DNA from: Powellomyces hirtus
Taxonomy: Eukaryota > Chytridiomycota > Chytridiomycetes > Spizellomycetales > Powellomycetaceae
NCBI GenBank assembly: GCA_025526995.1
Contig: JAHLKG010000038.1
Location: 1-63,329, forward strand
DNA: 63,329 bases
Direction of reading: 5' to 3'
In this document: one piece after another, positions 9,120 through 19,986 of the stretch
How the letters are laid out: every line of letters begins with the position of its first letter
How positions within the stretch are numbered: position 1 is the first letter of the stretch
Made by a program: the position numbers and the translations under genes
The notes under the pieces: model-generated
The model's database searches: none
What the model was told of the DNA's origin: nothing
Seen by the model: only the letters and a program-made list of their open reading frames with translations

Positions 9120-12100
9120 GTAACACTTGTGGTTAGGTGTGCTTCCGTAGACGTGCCCTCATTGCGTATTCTCTCATCAAATATATGAGTCCCATTGTAA
9201 TCCTCAGGACAGTGTCCTTATGTTTCACAGTGGGAAAAGGCTTTGTAAATATGTCCGCCAGTTGATTCGTCCGTATTGGTGTCGATGATTTCGATAATTT
9301 GCTTTGCGAACAAATCGCGTATAGCGTGGTATCGAACGTCGATGTGTTTGGTGCATTGGTTGATAGCCTTAGACTGGATCAAGGCCCAGCGCTCTGATTA
9401 TCGACATTGTAGAGGGGACCGGTTGAGATTTGTAATCCGGTTGAGGTCCCAAAACTTCCGCCAAGAGTTGGCGTAGCCATTTGGCTTCGTTGTGGCCGGT
9501 ACTGGCAGCTATATACTCCACTTCAGTTGTACTTTGGGCGGTGCACTTCTGCTTGCTGCTTTTCCACAGAACAGGAAACCCATTGTAAAGGGCCAAAATA
9601 CCTGTAGTGGACGTCCGGTTGGTGAGTTCTCCTGCATAATCCGCATCCGTGAATACGCGTAGGCCACGCGGATCATTTCGTTCGGATGTAAACTTGAGGG
9701 CATAATCGCGGGTACCCTTCAAATAGCGGAAAATGCACTTAACATTGTTCCAGTCGGATTTGGTAGGTGCGGCCACGCGGCGCGCAACGTAACCGACTGC
9801 AGTGGCGATATCCCATCGCCATGTGATGGAGGCCCAAGTGAGGACCCCCACTGCTTCCTGATACATTTTCAGATTTGTGAATGGTGTCGAATCCTCCGGT
9901 TGTTGGTTACGCATGGACACGGCGTACGGGGTGGAGACAGGATGGCAGTCGCTCATGCTGAATTGTGCAAGAGCGTCGTCAATGTACTTGACATTTGAGA
10001 TTTTGAGGGTACGAACAGGAGAGTCGAAGTCATATTTGTAGACAAGACCAAGGTGACTGTTACGCGACCTTGTTCCGTAAACTTGAACTTCGAATGTAGC
10101 TCCATTTTGCTGTTCGCCAGAATCTCCGGATCCTTCGCTGCAATCAGCAGGTCGTCGACGAAGACCAGAATAAGGACCAAGTTGTCGTTCGACGGAGGTG
10201 TACGGTCGTCTGTCGCGTACTTGAAAAAGATACACGGGCATACAGAAACCGCTTCGTAGCCGAGCTTCAACAGTGCAGGTCTTCAAGGTCTCATACCAAA
10301 GAAGAGGTGATTGCTTCAGGCCGTAGAGAGCTTTCAGTAGCTTCAGGACCCAATCGCCTTTGGGGTGATCCGGATCTTCGATTCCCTCAAACTGCTCGAT
10401 ATAGATATCCTTATCAATATCACTGTTAAGGAAGGCGGTAACAGCGTCCATACTGTGGATGTCCAGCCCGTGCTGGACACAATACTGCCAAGAAGAGGCG
10501 TAGCGCTGTGAATGGTAGCGTAGGTGAGTATGTATCACCAAAGTCGCTGACCGGGTTGTTGAGAGAAGTCTTGAGCCACTGCTCTGGCTCTGAACTTGTT
10601 AAAGGTGCCATCGGGATTGACCTTTGTTCAACAGACCCATGTTGTTCCGATCACGCGCTTGTTACGTGGCGCTTGGTGAGCTCCCATGTGCAGTTGTCGA
10701 CCAGGGATTAGTACTCAATGCGTGCAGCCTTGAGAAATTCCTCCTTCTGAGGGGTTTTCATCGCTTGCTTCCATGTCATGGCGTCTTTGTTGATCGTTGC
10801 TTGAGTCCGCGCACGGGCGGCGTATGCAGCAATGGGGTCATTTTGTCGTGTGCCGACATCATACGCGGCTACTCGATTCTCCCAGTCATCAATGCGGTAG
10901 TATTGAGTAGTGAAAGTCGGGACTCCCAGGTAGGTTCTTGATATCCCTTCCCACTTAACCAAGTATTCTTTTCGTGTGCACCTTACTGCGGCGCTCGTCA
11001 ATAATCGCCTCCACGGCATATTCGACGTCATCCTCCTGACTCTCCTTGTCTAGAAGGTCAAGATGTGCTGGATCCTGTTGATATTTGGGTTCGAGTCCCA
11101 AGTCTTCTTTGAAGATCACGTCTCGTGACACTTCGACCTTGTCAGTGATAGGATCCCAAACCAGATACCCCTTGGTACCTGAGGGTTGAGCATAGCCTAC
11201 CAGGTAAGCCTTCTTGCTCGATTCCCATTTTATCACGTCCCTTTGCTCGTTAGAACTGAATACGCCACGCAACCGATATGCCGAAGATGGGCAACATCAG
11301 GACGCCGGCTAAACAGTATTTTATGCGGCGTCTTCTTGTTGATGCGGTTGTACGTAAGGGAATAGATGTATCCAGCCGCTACCCGTAGAGCAGGCCAGAA
11401 TCTTCAGGGGTAGTTTTGTATCCGCAAAGGTGGCGCGGACCCTGTCCAGCGCCGTGCGATGCCATCGTTCGGCAATTCCGTTTTGCTGACTCGAATAGGC
11501 CGCGGACTTTTGATGAGTGATACCATTTTCCAATAGGTACTCTAGAACCTCGCCAAAGTATTCGGTGCCTCGATCCGTTCGTAGAATCTTGATTTGTCGG
11601 TCAGTCTGTTTCTCAATCCAAGCCTTGTAGATGAGAAACTTGTCGAGTATGACTGCTGAGTGCTTTGAAGGAATAGGGAAAACAGTCACGTATCTGGATG
11701 CGTGTTCAATGAACTCCAGCAAATAGCGTGATCCTTCGTAACCAGGGATGCGAAATGGTCCTTGTAGGTCTGAATGAATCAGCTCACAGATCTCCCTGGT
11801 TTCAACGTTACGAAGGGCAGAATGGAAGACGAGCGGCTTTTCCTAACACGCAGGCTTCACAATCTTTGAAGTCATTATATCCCCCACTACGGACCAACCG
11901 TCCGTAACCAATGCCATCTTCTCCAGGACGTGTTTGCCAACGTGTCCAAGACGAGCATGTGCGAGTGTAGGAGAGACTTCGACAGTGCATGCTTCTGAAT
12001 CTGTCCACAGACTTTCAGACAGCAGCGTACCTTGCAGGTAATACGCGTTGTTGCGGCGTACGCCTTTGGCGATTTCTTTGCCGTCTCGCGTGAAAATGAC

Positions 12101-13979
12101 GTCTCCATTCGACTTGAAGAGCACGTCAACGCCTTGATCGTTGCATTTCGCTACCGATACGAGATCTCGTCGTAATCCTGGCACATGCAGGACTCCGCCC
12201 AACTCGAGCGGATTCGGATAGTCGTTTAACTTCTACTCGTACCGTACCTCGAAACTGTAGAGGGTAGTGATGTTTTGTCAGCAAGCATAACAGCTCTGAC
12301 ATCACTATACACGGTTGAGTGATCCAAGGTCGCTTTGTGAGGTGTCATGTGGTCCGTAGCGCCAGAGTCGATGAGGGCTTCATACGGTTGTTCTTGGCGG
12401 ACCCAGACGTGTAATGCTTCCACAGCATTTGTGCTAACAGCACCATCAGACGACTGCTTCGTCTTGTTCTTCTCCATCTCGGATTTGAACTTCTTTAACA
12501 CTTCGCACTCCTGTGTTCGGTGTTTAGGGTCTCCACAGGCCCAACAACCCGACTTTTGGGTTTGGCCTTTGTTTGATGGAGTAGATTCCTTGTCCTTCTT
12601 GCCGTTTGTTGACTTCTCCCCGTGGTTCTTGCCACCCTTTGTTTCTTAGAGGCGTCAGTGTGTGCGGCACCTGGTCGCACGTATCCGTTGGGTCCCGCTA
12701 GGTTTCTTAGCCATGTTGGCGGCGATCCTGGATGCAGCGGCCTGTAAACTGCTCAAATCAGTTATGTTTTCTTCTTCATTAGCCTGAAACCAAGGCCCGC
12801 AAGGTCTGGTGTTAGCGCGTTGATGAAGTAATCCTGAAGGACGTAATCCGGTGTTTTCGGCAGAGAGAAATGCCAGCATGTTAACTGAGTGATGTACTTC
12901 ATCCATGCGGCCTTGGGACGCAATTCCCGTAAGTTTCTGCAGCGAATCCCTAGTTGGGTTTCGTGGCGCTGAACCGCAGCCAGAGGGGCGGACCTGAGAA
13001 GACCGGTGTTGGTTCTTCCTGAATCAACGTCTTCAAAGTCATGCCAGATCCATGCAAACGTCGTAATTGCGTTCCTTTTAGGTTGGGGGAGACGACTCTG
13101 CACCAAGTGTAAATGCCCATCCTGTGAGTTTCGTAGCCACAAAATCACGAGAAACTCGGGCGGAACCATTTGTACTTCACAACTGTTCAATCTTGTCGAT
13201 GAACGTTCGAAGTTTGACCATATTGGCTTCCCCGTTGTAAGATCCAATATCTTTCAGCGTTCCATCCACGAAGCCTTCGCACCTCGACTGTCGACGATTT
13301 TGGTCGTCACGCTGTGTATGCTCGATGTCGGTGATGTAGGGGCGTTCGAATGGAGAACGTTGGTATTCCTGTTGAGCTCCAATCTCCTGATTGTACTCTG
13401 TCCACGGTGCAGCGAACCCGTCGTTGCGAGTGGGTGATGGTGTGCGTACGCGCCGTTGCGCCGTACGTACCTGAGGGTTGACCGGGATATTCACATCCTG
13501 ATCCATGCGCCATTTCATTTGGAGCATTTCCGTTAGTTGGGCTAGAGAATTCTCAAGCCGATCTATCCTATCCACGTCCGCCTCACGCGGGCGGACATGC
13601 ACGGTGTTCGCTGATTCCCCACTTGGGAATGCCGCTGGAGTACTGTAGTTGATCGTTCTGTGATCATCTGTACTACTGATAGGGGACGGGTATCGACCTT
13701 GCCACTTTGCGCGTCGGTCGATGTTTCGGAGTACGCCCTGTCCAATGCGTTGTCGCCCTCGTGGCGTTGACGCTCAAAGAGGCGTTGGCTCTGCCAGTGT
13801 ATCGTCGACCGGCAGATTTCCCTCCATTGTCTGGTGATGTCATTCCACCAGCATTCGTGCGCTCTCTTAGCGGCACGTTCTATGGCTCGTTGTAGCGTAT
13901 TGGACCCTGGGGTCTGCCGACCCGTTAGGCGTCTTAACATACTACGAGTGTACCGGGGGCTCGTTTTGTTGCCTACCAT
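9120..13979 (-). pseudogene. gag-pol of A2, multiply frameshifted
   Basis: All domains of A1 are present in order on the minus strand: Gag (about 12655-13979), zinc knuckle, protease DSGATDH (about 12365), integrase (about 11220-12000), chromodomain (about 10873-11028), RT (FVDDLL near 10155) and RNase H. At least eight small indels split it. At the codon that is TAG in A1, the A2 sequence reads ..CACGGGGAGAAG.., a sense GAG, which supports an uninterrupted ancestral gag-pol frame. Confidence 0.85.
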
Positions 13980-13996
13980 TTCAGGGGCTCATAACC

Positions 13997-14235
13997 TGTT
14001 GGTCTGAGAGTATCTGAGTAGATAGTTGAGGAAGCTTTAGGGTGATTGACCTGAGCAGAACAACAAGTATCTTAATCCCGCTCTACTGGAGAAAAAGAGA
14101 AAGTCCCACTGATATATTAAGTATGGAAGGAAAACTACATTATATCGGAGTTGATCACGTGGGCTCACGTGATCGCGTGATACTGCCCTGCAATGGCGCA
14201 GTTATGACTCGAGGACAGAGTCTGTACGTGCTAAC
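13997..14235 (-). repeat. 5' LTR of A2
   Basis: 239 bp, same ends as the other A LTRs but with small indels (for example an inserted A in the TATA-proximal region). It is followed by gtttc at 14236-14240. Confidence 0.95.
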
Positions 14236-14630
14236 AGTTTCACATGAAGGCAATGTTCTGTCAGATCTTGAGTACTATGGTCAATGTGCTGACTGTGCCA
14301 GTGCATGTTGGGTGCTGAATATGAGGAGACATCTTGTAGCATAACAGTGCTTCATTCTGTAGCTTGATGATTGGGATCTCAGCGCGGGTTGTTCTTCATA
14401 ATGGCTTCATGGCAGTGGGTCTTGAATGCACTGAATGACATGGTTCGCTCGAGAATCGCTGAAGAAGTTGCAGTTCTTTCTCAGAGTAAATTGTTTCTAG
14501 TTGTCAAGCGCCGCAATCTGGACCCACTCCAATATGCTTTTGGTAAAGACGGGCTGCTTCTTTTTTGCCCCCATGGTGTTGTGCAAGTTAGGGGGTAAAA
14601 ATGGGTATGGAGAATCCTTGTGAATTCTTT
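14236..14630 (-). pseudogene. G fragment 'alpha', second copy
   Basis: Same RT remnant as 5641-6032 with a few single-base insertions. It abuts the 5' LTR of A2 and the 3' LTR of B1. Confidence 0.75.
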
Positions 14631-15130
14631 TGTTGAGACGTCTAGACATCTACAAACAGGACTCAGCATACCAGATAGGATGCTAGGTTGTTGTCAAGAC
14701 TTGCAGAGGGTCTGAAGGTGCTTCCCAAGGTAGGGTAGGTCGCCTGTAGTGTTTGGCAGAGTGTACTAGACAAGTAGAGTGTGTTGGACTGTTATTATAT
14801 TGGTTGGGGATGCCCAGAGGGCGTCCTTTTATAACAATTGGGATCATAGTACATGTGTAGTGACAATCTAACTGTGCCCTAGCTTGGCCAAGACGGCCCT
14901 GCCCTGGCCTAGTATTGTTCCCAATCACAGGGTGTCTTTTTTGCCTTTTCTTGGCGCTTCTATCAGCGCTCCAGACGTGTTCTAGGCCTTCCCAGGCCCT
15001 CTCCAGCTATTCTGGATCGTTCTAGACCATTCCAGACCATTCCAGACCATTCTAGACACAAGTGGATGTCCTCCCACATGTCCCGTGTGCTCTAAGTCCT
15101 CCCAGAGGCGCCCACAGGTAGATTCCAACA
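14631..15130 (-). repeat. 3' LTR of B1
   Basis: 500 bp, TGTTGGAATC..CGTCTCAACA on the minus strand. It carries the TATA box and the phased GAA array. It is preceded in element orientation by the purine-rich AAGAGTGAGAG. Confidence 0.93.
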
Positions 15131-17830
15131 CTCTCACTCTTGAAACATGTTTTGTGATCCCACAGGCGTCCCTCAGTTTCAAGAACTGCTCCCTAGCCAG
15201 TGGTTTTGTCAAGATGTCTGCAACCATGTCCTGAGTCGAGAGATACTCTAATGCAATCTCCAAGCGTCCTAGTGCTTCTCTGATAGAGTGGTACCTCACT
15301 TCAATGTGTTTGGTGCTGGCATGCAATGTCGGGTTCTTAGCAAGAGCAATGGCACCCTGGTTGTCCTCAAAGAGCATTGTGGGTCCATCCTGCTTGAATC
15401 CGAGCTCCCCTGCAAGCAGACGAAGCCAAACAGCTTCCTTGGTGCACTGGGCTAGTGCCATGTACTCTGCTTCCATGCTTGAAAGAGCTACAGTGGTCTG
15501 CCGCTTGGATTGCCAGGTGATAGGCCCGTTGAACATGAAGATGAATCCAGTGGTTGATCTCCTTGTGTCCAAACATCCAGCATAGTCGGAATCCAAGTAT
15601 CCAACCAGCTTCCTAGGCTCAGAGACATTCTCTTTGCCTCCCAGAAGGATTCCAAGTTCGCTTGTGCCCTTCAGGTATCTGATGATCCGCTTGGCAGCAC
15701 TCCAATGCTCCTTTCCAGGCTTTGCAAGGTACTTGGACACAATTCCAACTGCAGCAGCAATGTCAGGGCGTGTTCCTAGCATGGCATAGATCAAACTGCC
15801 CACTGCATTCCTGTATGGCACAGAGTTCATCTCCAGCTCATCCGTCTCATTCTGAGGTGCCATGTTGTTTCTGAGGTGCAGTCCATGTTCCATAGGCGTG
15901 GCATGAACCTTGGCATCTCCCATGTTGAATTTCGAAACAACCTCTTCAACATACTTCTTCTGAGACAACCAGATGGTGCGGGTGCTTCTGCTCCGTCTGA
16001 TGTGAATCCCAAGGAAGTAATTCAGCTCTCCAAGGTCTGTCATCTCAAAGCTCGCCTCAGCTCCTTCTTGACATCCCCCAGCTGTTCCTTGCTTGATGAG
16101 GCCACAATGAGGTCGTCCACATAGATCAGAATGTACTCTGTTGTCCCATTCTGACTCCTGTAGTACATGCAAGGCTCTGCAGTCGACTGCACAAAGCCCA
16201 TAGACTTCAGTTTGTGGTCTATCTTGTGGTTGAAGCGCCTTGCTGATTGCTTGAGGCTGTAGAGGGGTCTCCCAAGCTTGCAGACCCGTCCTGGATGCTT
16301 GGAATCCTCAAAGCCCTCCGGTTGGCGCATGTAGATCACATAGTCCAGATCCCCTTGCAAGAATCCTGTCTTCACGTCCATCTGATGTGCTTCCAAGTCG
16401 TCTGTGGCAATAATGGAGAACAGCAGTCTCATGGGACCAAACTTGGCAACAGGAGCAAACGTCTCCTGATAGTCCAATCCCTCTCTCTGAGAGAATCCCT
16501 TGGCAACAAGTCTTGCCTTGTATCTGTCAAGCTCTCCTGTGTCCTTCAGCTTTCGTTTGAAGACCCACTTGCATCCAATAGCTTTTCTGCCTGTTGGCAG
16601 ATCCACAAGTTGCCATGTCCCATTCTTGGCAAGAGCATCCATCTCTTCCTGAGCAGCCTGACGCCATTGTGAAGCATCTGGCATGGTCTGGCTCTCCTTG
16701 TAGCTTGTGGGCTCGTTTGAGACAAAGGAGACAGCATAGGCAACTGCAGCAACGTTTGCAGCATTGCTTGAAGCCTTCCACCACTCTCCTGGCGGCTTCC
16801 TGAGTCTTTTGGGGGTTGGAGAAGGCTCTGCAGCACTCTCATAGTCAGAGGACAGCTCAGGGGTCCGTTCCCTCATGTTCTCCTCTCCCTCTGACATGGC
16901 TGTGTCCTCAGAGTCGTCACTGACATCCTGCAGCTCGTCACTGACATCCTGCAGCTTCATTTCAGGCCCAATTCCCACTTCCAGGCTCTCAGCAGGCACT
17001 TGGGGCGTCTGAGCAGACTGGAGGGATGGAATGAAGCTCTTCTCATCGAATTTGACACTTCTGGAGAGCAGGATCTTCTTAGTCTGTATGTCCATAAGCC
17101 GGTATTCCTTGCTGTGGGAGCTATACCCCAGCATGATGCACTTGACGGCAGCATCATCCAGCTTCTGGCGCTTGTTGGGTTGAATGTAGGCATAGGCAAT
17201 GCATCCAAACGTCCACAAATGTCCCAGAGATGGTAAGATACCATGGAACATCTCATAAGGCGTCTTGGGGCATGCAACAGTGGGAGATCTGGTCCTCAGA
17301 TAGACTGCTGTCATGATTGCTTCTCCCCAGAAACGCTTGTCCAAGCCTGACTGCTTCAACAAACATCTCCCCATCTCCACAAGGGTACGGTTGGCTCGTT
17401 CAGCAACACCATTTTGCTGTGGAGTATTTACTGAACTCCTCTGATGCTGTGTGCCCTTCTCCTTGAAGTGGTCCCTTAGCAAGTTGCTCATGTACTCGCC
17501 TCCTGGGTCGGATCTGACAGCTTTGATCTGCTTTCCATGTAGGGGAACGAGTGCTGCTTCCAGCTCCTGATAGTGCCTAGCAACTTCTCCCTTGGTCTTC
17601 ATAAGGCAAACATGGAAATATCTCGTCTTGTCATCAATGAATGTGACGAAATAGCAATATCCAGTGATTGTGGGTGGTCCAACTGGTCCCCAGACATCTG
17701 TGTGGATCAATCTCAGCTTCTCTGATGCTCTGGAGGCCTGTGCCTTGGGGAATGGCGCTCTGCTTGCTTTGCTGAGTGCACAAGTGTCACAAATGCTCAA
17801 GCCCCACTGGTTTGAACGCCCTTGGCAAGC
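14982..17830 (-). pseudogene. pol of B1: integrase, RT, RNase H
   Basis: Integrase residues D,D,E lie in HTDVWGP, RSDPGGEY and QQNGVAER. A linker with an acidic repeat (LQDVSDE twice, about 16915-16960) follows. Next come RT with YVDDLIVAS (about 16107-16125) and RNase H with LDSDYAG and EAEYMA. It has no chromodomain. A frame change separates it from gag-PR at 17802. One A is missing from a homopolymer near 16051 (three A instead of four in B2), which breaks RT from RNase H. The C-terminal frame does not stop at the end of the internal region but runs about 50 codons into the 3' LTR, stopping at 14982. Confidence 0.88.
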
Positions 17831-19167
17831 TTGGTGAGCCTTCCAATGTCTGCAACGTTCAAATGGCCGAGTCTCTGATGCCATAGGGACAAGTCCTGAC
17901 TTGTTGTGTCCCTTCCAACATTGTGGGCAATCCCAGCATTTGCCTGCCCATGTGTTGTCTCGAATGTGTAGACAAATTGGTTCTCTTTGGCAAGGAAAGC
18001 CGTCCCATCCTTTGCAATGATCCGAGCAGCCTGTGGTCCCACTTCAAAACAAGCTCCAGCTTTGGCAAGGCGAGCCAGTGATAGGAGGTTCTTGGTCATC
18101 TTGGGGGTGTGCCAGCAGTTCTGGATTTGCAGGGGCACTGTCTTCCTCTCTGTGTTGATCACCCATGTGTGAAGCGTTCCATGCCCCACAGCTTCCAATG
18201 TGTGATTGTCTGCCATCTCAATGGCGACAGGAGACATCTTCTCATAGTCCCCAAACAGCTCTCTGCGGCCAGTCATGTGCTGAGAGGCTCCTGAGTCCAA
18301 AATCCAAGTGTTGGATGTCAGGGATGGCATCTGAGTTCCAATGATGGTGAAAGCAAAGCCTCCAGGCGTCTGTTGAGTCGAGTTGGCCTGGTTTGGGCCC
18401 TTCTTCTCGTCTGCTGCCCTCTTGTGGCATTCCTTCTTGATGTGGCCCTTCTTGTTGCAGTAGTGACAGACTGCCTCCTTCTTCCAATCTGGCTTTCCCC
18501 CAGCCTTGTTGGTCTTCTGAGCATTCCCTTTGGTGTCAGGTTGTGTGAAGAAGGCTTTTGCTGCCTTTCCAGAGTTCTTCTTTCCATCTGCACGCCTCAT
18601 TTCCTCCTGCAACAGCCTGGATGTCACAAAAGCCAAGTCCAGCTTCTCACTGGTCGACTCCAGAGTCATCACAAGGGTGTCAAAGGCTTCTGGAAGGGAA
18701 GAGAGCAAGGAGAACACATGGTCCTCCTCAGAAACGGGAGCTCCGATGGCTGCAAGTTCCTGGGTCATCCCCTTGATCTTGTTGATGTGGATGGTCATGG
18801 AATCAGTTGGGTCCATTGTCACAGTGAGGAACCGACGTCTCAGGAAGTGTCTGTTGGCAACCCCCTTCTTCTCATGCACCTCCCTCAGCTTTTCCCATGC
18901 TTCAAGGGCGGATTCGGCCTCATGAACATGCATCAATTGCTCATCATTCAAAGACATGATCAGCAGAGCCAGAGCTCTCTCATCTCGACGTATCCAGTCG
19001 TCTGATGCTGTGTTGGTGGCCTTGGCAGTTCCAGAGCCGTCCTTGATGTCAATGGCATCCCAAAGTCCCTTCTCAATCAACAGCATCTTCATTTTCAACT
19101 TCCAAAGGTGAAAGTTCTCCCCAGTGAACCTCTCAATGGACACTCGGATGTCAGAGTCGCCAGCCAT
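17797..19167 (-). CDS. gag: Gag-protease (and start of integrase) of B1
   Basis: 456 residues from the ATG at 19167; the open frame upstream lacks an ATG. The Gag is of the copia type (FTGENFHLWKLKMKMLL; LMSLNDEQL-like helices). It has a CCHC knuckle CHYCNKKGHIKKEC (about 18430-18475) and protease motif WILDSGASQHMTG (about 18290). The pre-integrase segment LWHQRLGHLN is followed by a stop at 17797. Pol continues in the -1 frame across a GGGG run (17802-17805). It would encode the particle protein and the processing protease. Confidence 0.88.
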   Translation of the reverse strand: MAGDSDIRVSIERFTGENFHLWKLKMKMLLIEKGLWDAIDIKDGSGTAKATNTASDDWIRRDERALALLIMSLNDEQLMHVHEAESALEAWEKLREVHEKKGVANRHFLRRRFLTVTMDPTDSMTIHINKIKGMTQELAAIGAPVSEEDHVFSLLSSLPEAFDTLVMTLESTSEKLDLAFVTSRLLQEEMRRADGKKNSGKAAKAFFTQPDTKGNAQKTNKAGGKPDWKKEAVCHYCNKKGHIKKECHKRAADEKKGPNQANSTQQTPGGFAFTIIGTQMPSLTSNTWILDSGASQHMTGRRELFGDYEKMSPVAIEMADNHTLEAVGHGTLHTWVINTERKTVPLQIQNCWHTPKMTKNLLSLARLAKAGACFEVGPQAARIIAKDGTAFLAKENQFVYTFETTHGQANAGIAHNVGRDTTSQDLSLWHQRLGHLNVADIGRLTKLAKGVQTSGA

Positions 19168-19431
19168 CTTGTGCAAAGAGTGTGGCAAAATGGGATAGTC
19201 CCGGTGTTCAACTGCAACAGGTCAGAACCTGGTCCAGAAAATCCACTCCAGTCCAGTCCAGTCCAGACAATGGCTCGTTCGATGGTCAGACGCAGGTGTC
19301 CTATGCCTGCTATCTAGGCTTCTTGAGTGCTCAAACAGTTCTCCAAGTCCTCAGCAGTACCAGTGATAGGCACAGTGACGTGTTTCCCAGATAGGGATAG
19401 AGGTGGAGTCAGTAATGTTCAGACAGCTGTG

Positions 19432-19446
19432 TCAGGGCTCATAACC
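19432..19446 (-). other. Primer-binding site of B1
   Basis: Minus-strand GGTTATGAGCCCTGA directly after the 5' LTR, identical to A and C. The ATG in it opens a short uORF (MSPDTAV then stop) ahead of gag. Confidence 0.85.
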
Positions 19447-19503
19447 TGTTGAGACGTCTTGACGTCTACAAACAGGAACTCAGCATACCAGATAGGTTGC
19501 TAG
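19447..19503 (-). repeat. 5' LTR of B1, inner fragment
   Basis: 57 bp of the LTR 3' end (element orientation), ending in the target duplication gctag (19499-19503) where C1 begins. Confidence 0.9.
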
Positions 19504-19872
19504 TATTGGAATGTTGAGACTTGCGCACTCAACGTTTGGTCCTTACATTAGATCCTTACTTGGATTCTCCGACTAGAACGCGTGACCACCATACCGGTAA
19601 CGCTAAGAGCTGAATTGGATCACGTGTGATCACGTGATTGGAGAAAAAGTAGATTAGAACGCTCGAAGCGAGACATTACCGATAAGACTTTAAGACAAAA
19701 AAAATACATTCACATACATTACATCTCCGTGCATCTGACAACGCTACATCGTCAACTGCATCACAGAAGAGCTCTGTAATCCCCCCTTTACGAAGTATAC
19801 TGGAGGCCACATCGAATTCGGCCAATCCTCTGCAATTCCGATAAAGTACTGGAAGTGCCGATATCTCCAATA
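19504..19872 (+). repeat. 5' LTR of C1 (369 bp)
   Basis: Begins TATTGGAATG and ends ATCTCCAATA. It contains two CACGTG cores (19621-19626, 19631-19636) followed by a GGAGAAAAAG tract, a combination also seen in the A LTR. Confidence 0.92.
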
Positions 19873-19887
19873 GGTTATGAGCCCTGA
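19873..19887 (+). other. Primer-binding site of C1
   Basis: GGTTATGAGCCCTGA immediately after the LTR, complementary to the initiator tRNA-Met anticodon arm. Its ATG opens a short uORF (MSPETGRI then stop). Confidence 0.85.
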
Positions 19888-19986
19888 GACCGGTCGAATT
19901 TGAATCATTCTCCCTTCGTAAAACCTGTAAACTACAAGTCTTCCGTCAAATTCAAGTGCCAAGAAAGTACCGAGCACACCGTCAAG

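Larger units (their letters stand above)
8027..14235 (-). mobile_element. Chromodomain copia element A2, full length with both LTRs
   Basis: 6209 bp. The 3' LTR is 8027-8265, the polypurine tract 8266-8275 (minus TGAGTGGGGG), and the 5' LTR 13997-14235. The target duplication gtttc is at 8022-8026 and 14236-14240. It has more base substitutions from A1/A3 than A4 does, plus many one-base indels, so every gene is broken. Confidence 0.95.

Noticed and set aside
19432..19446. tRNA-Met fragment as a tRNA gene
   Set aside because: Only 15 bases match and they sit at the LTR edge of three element families, which fits a primer-binding site.
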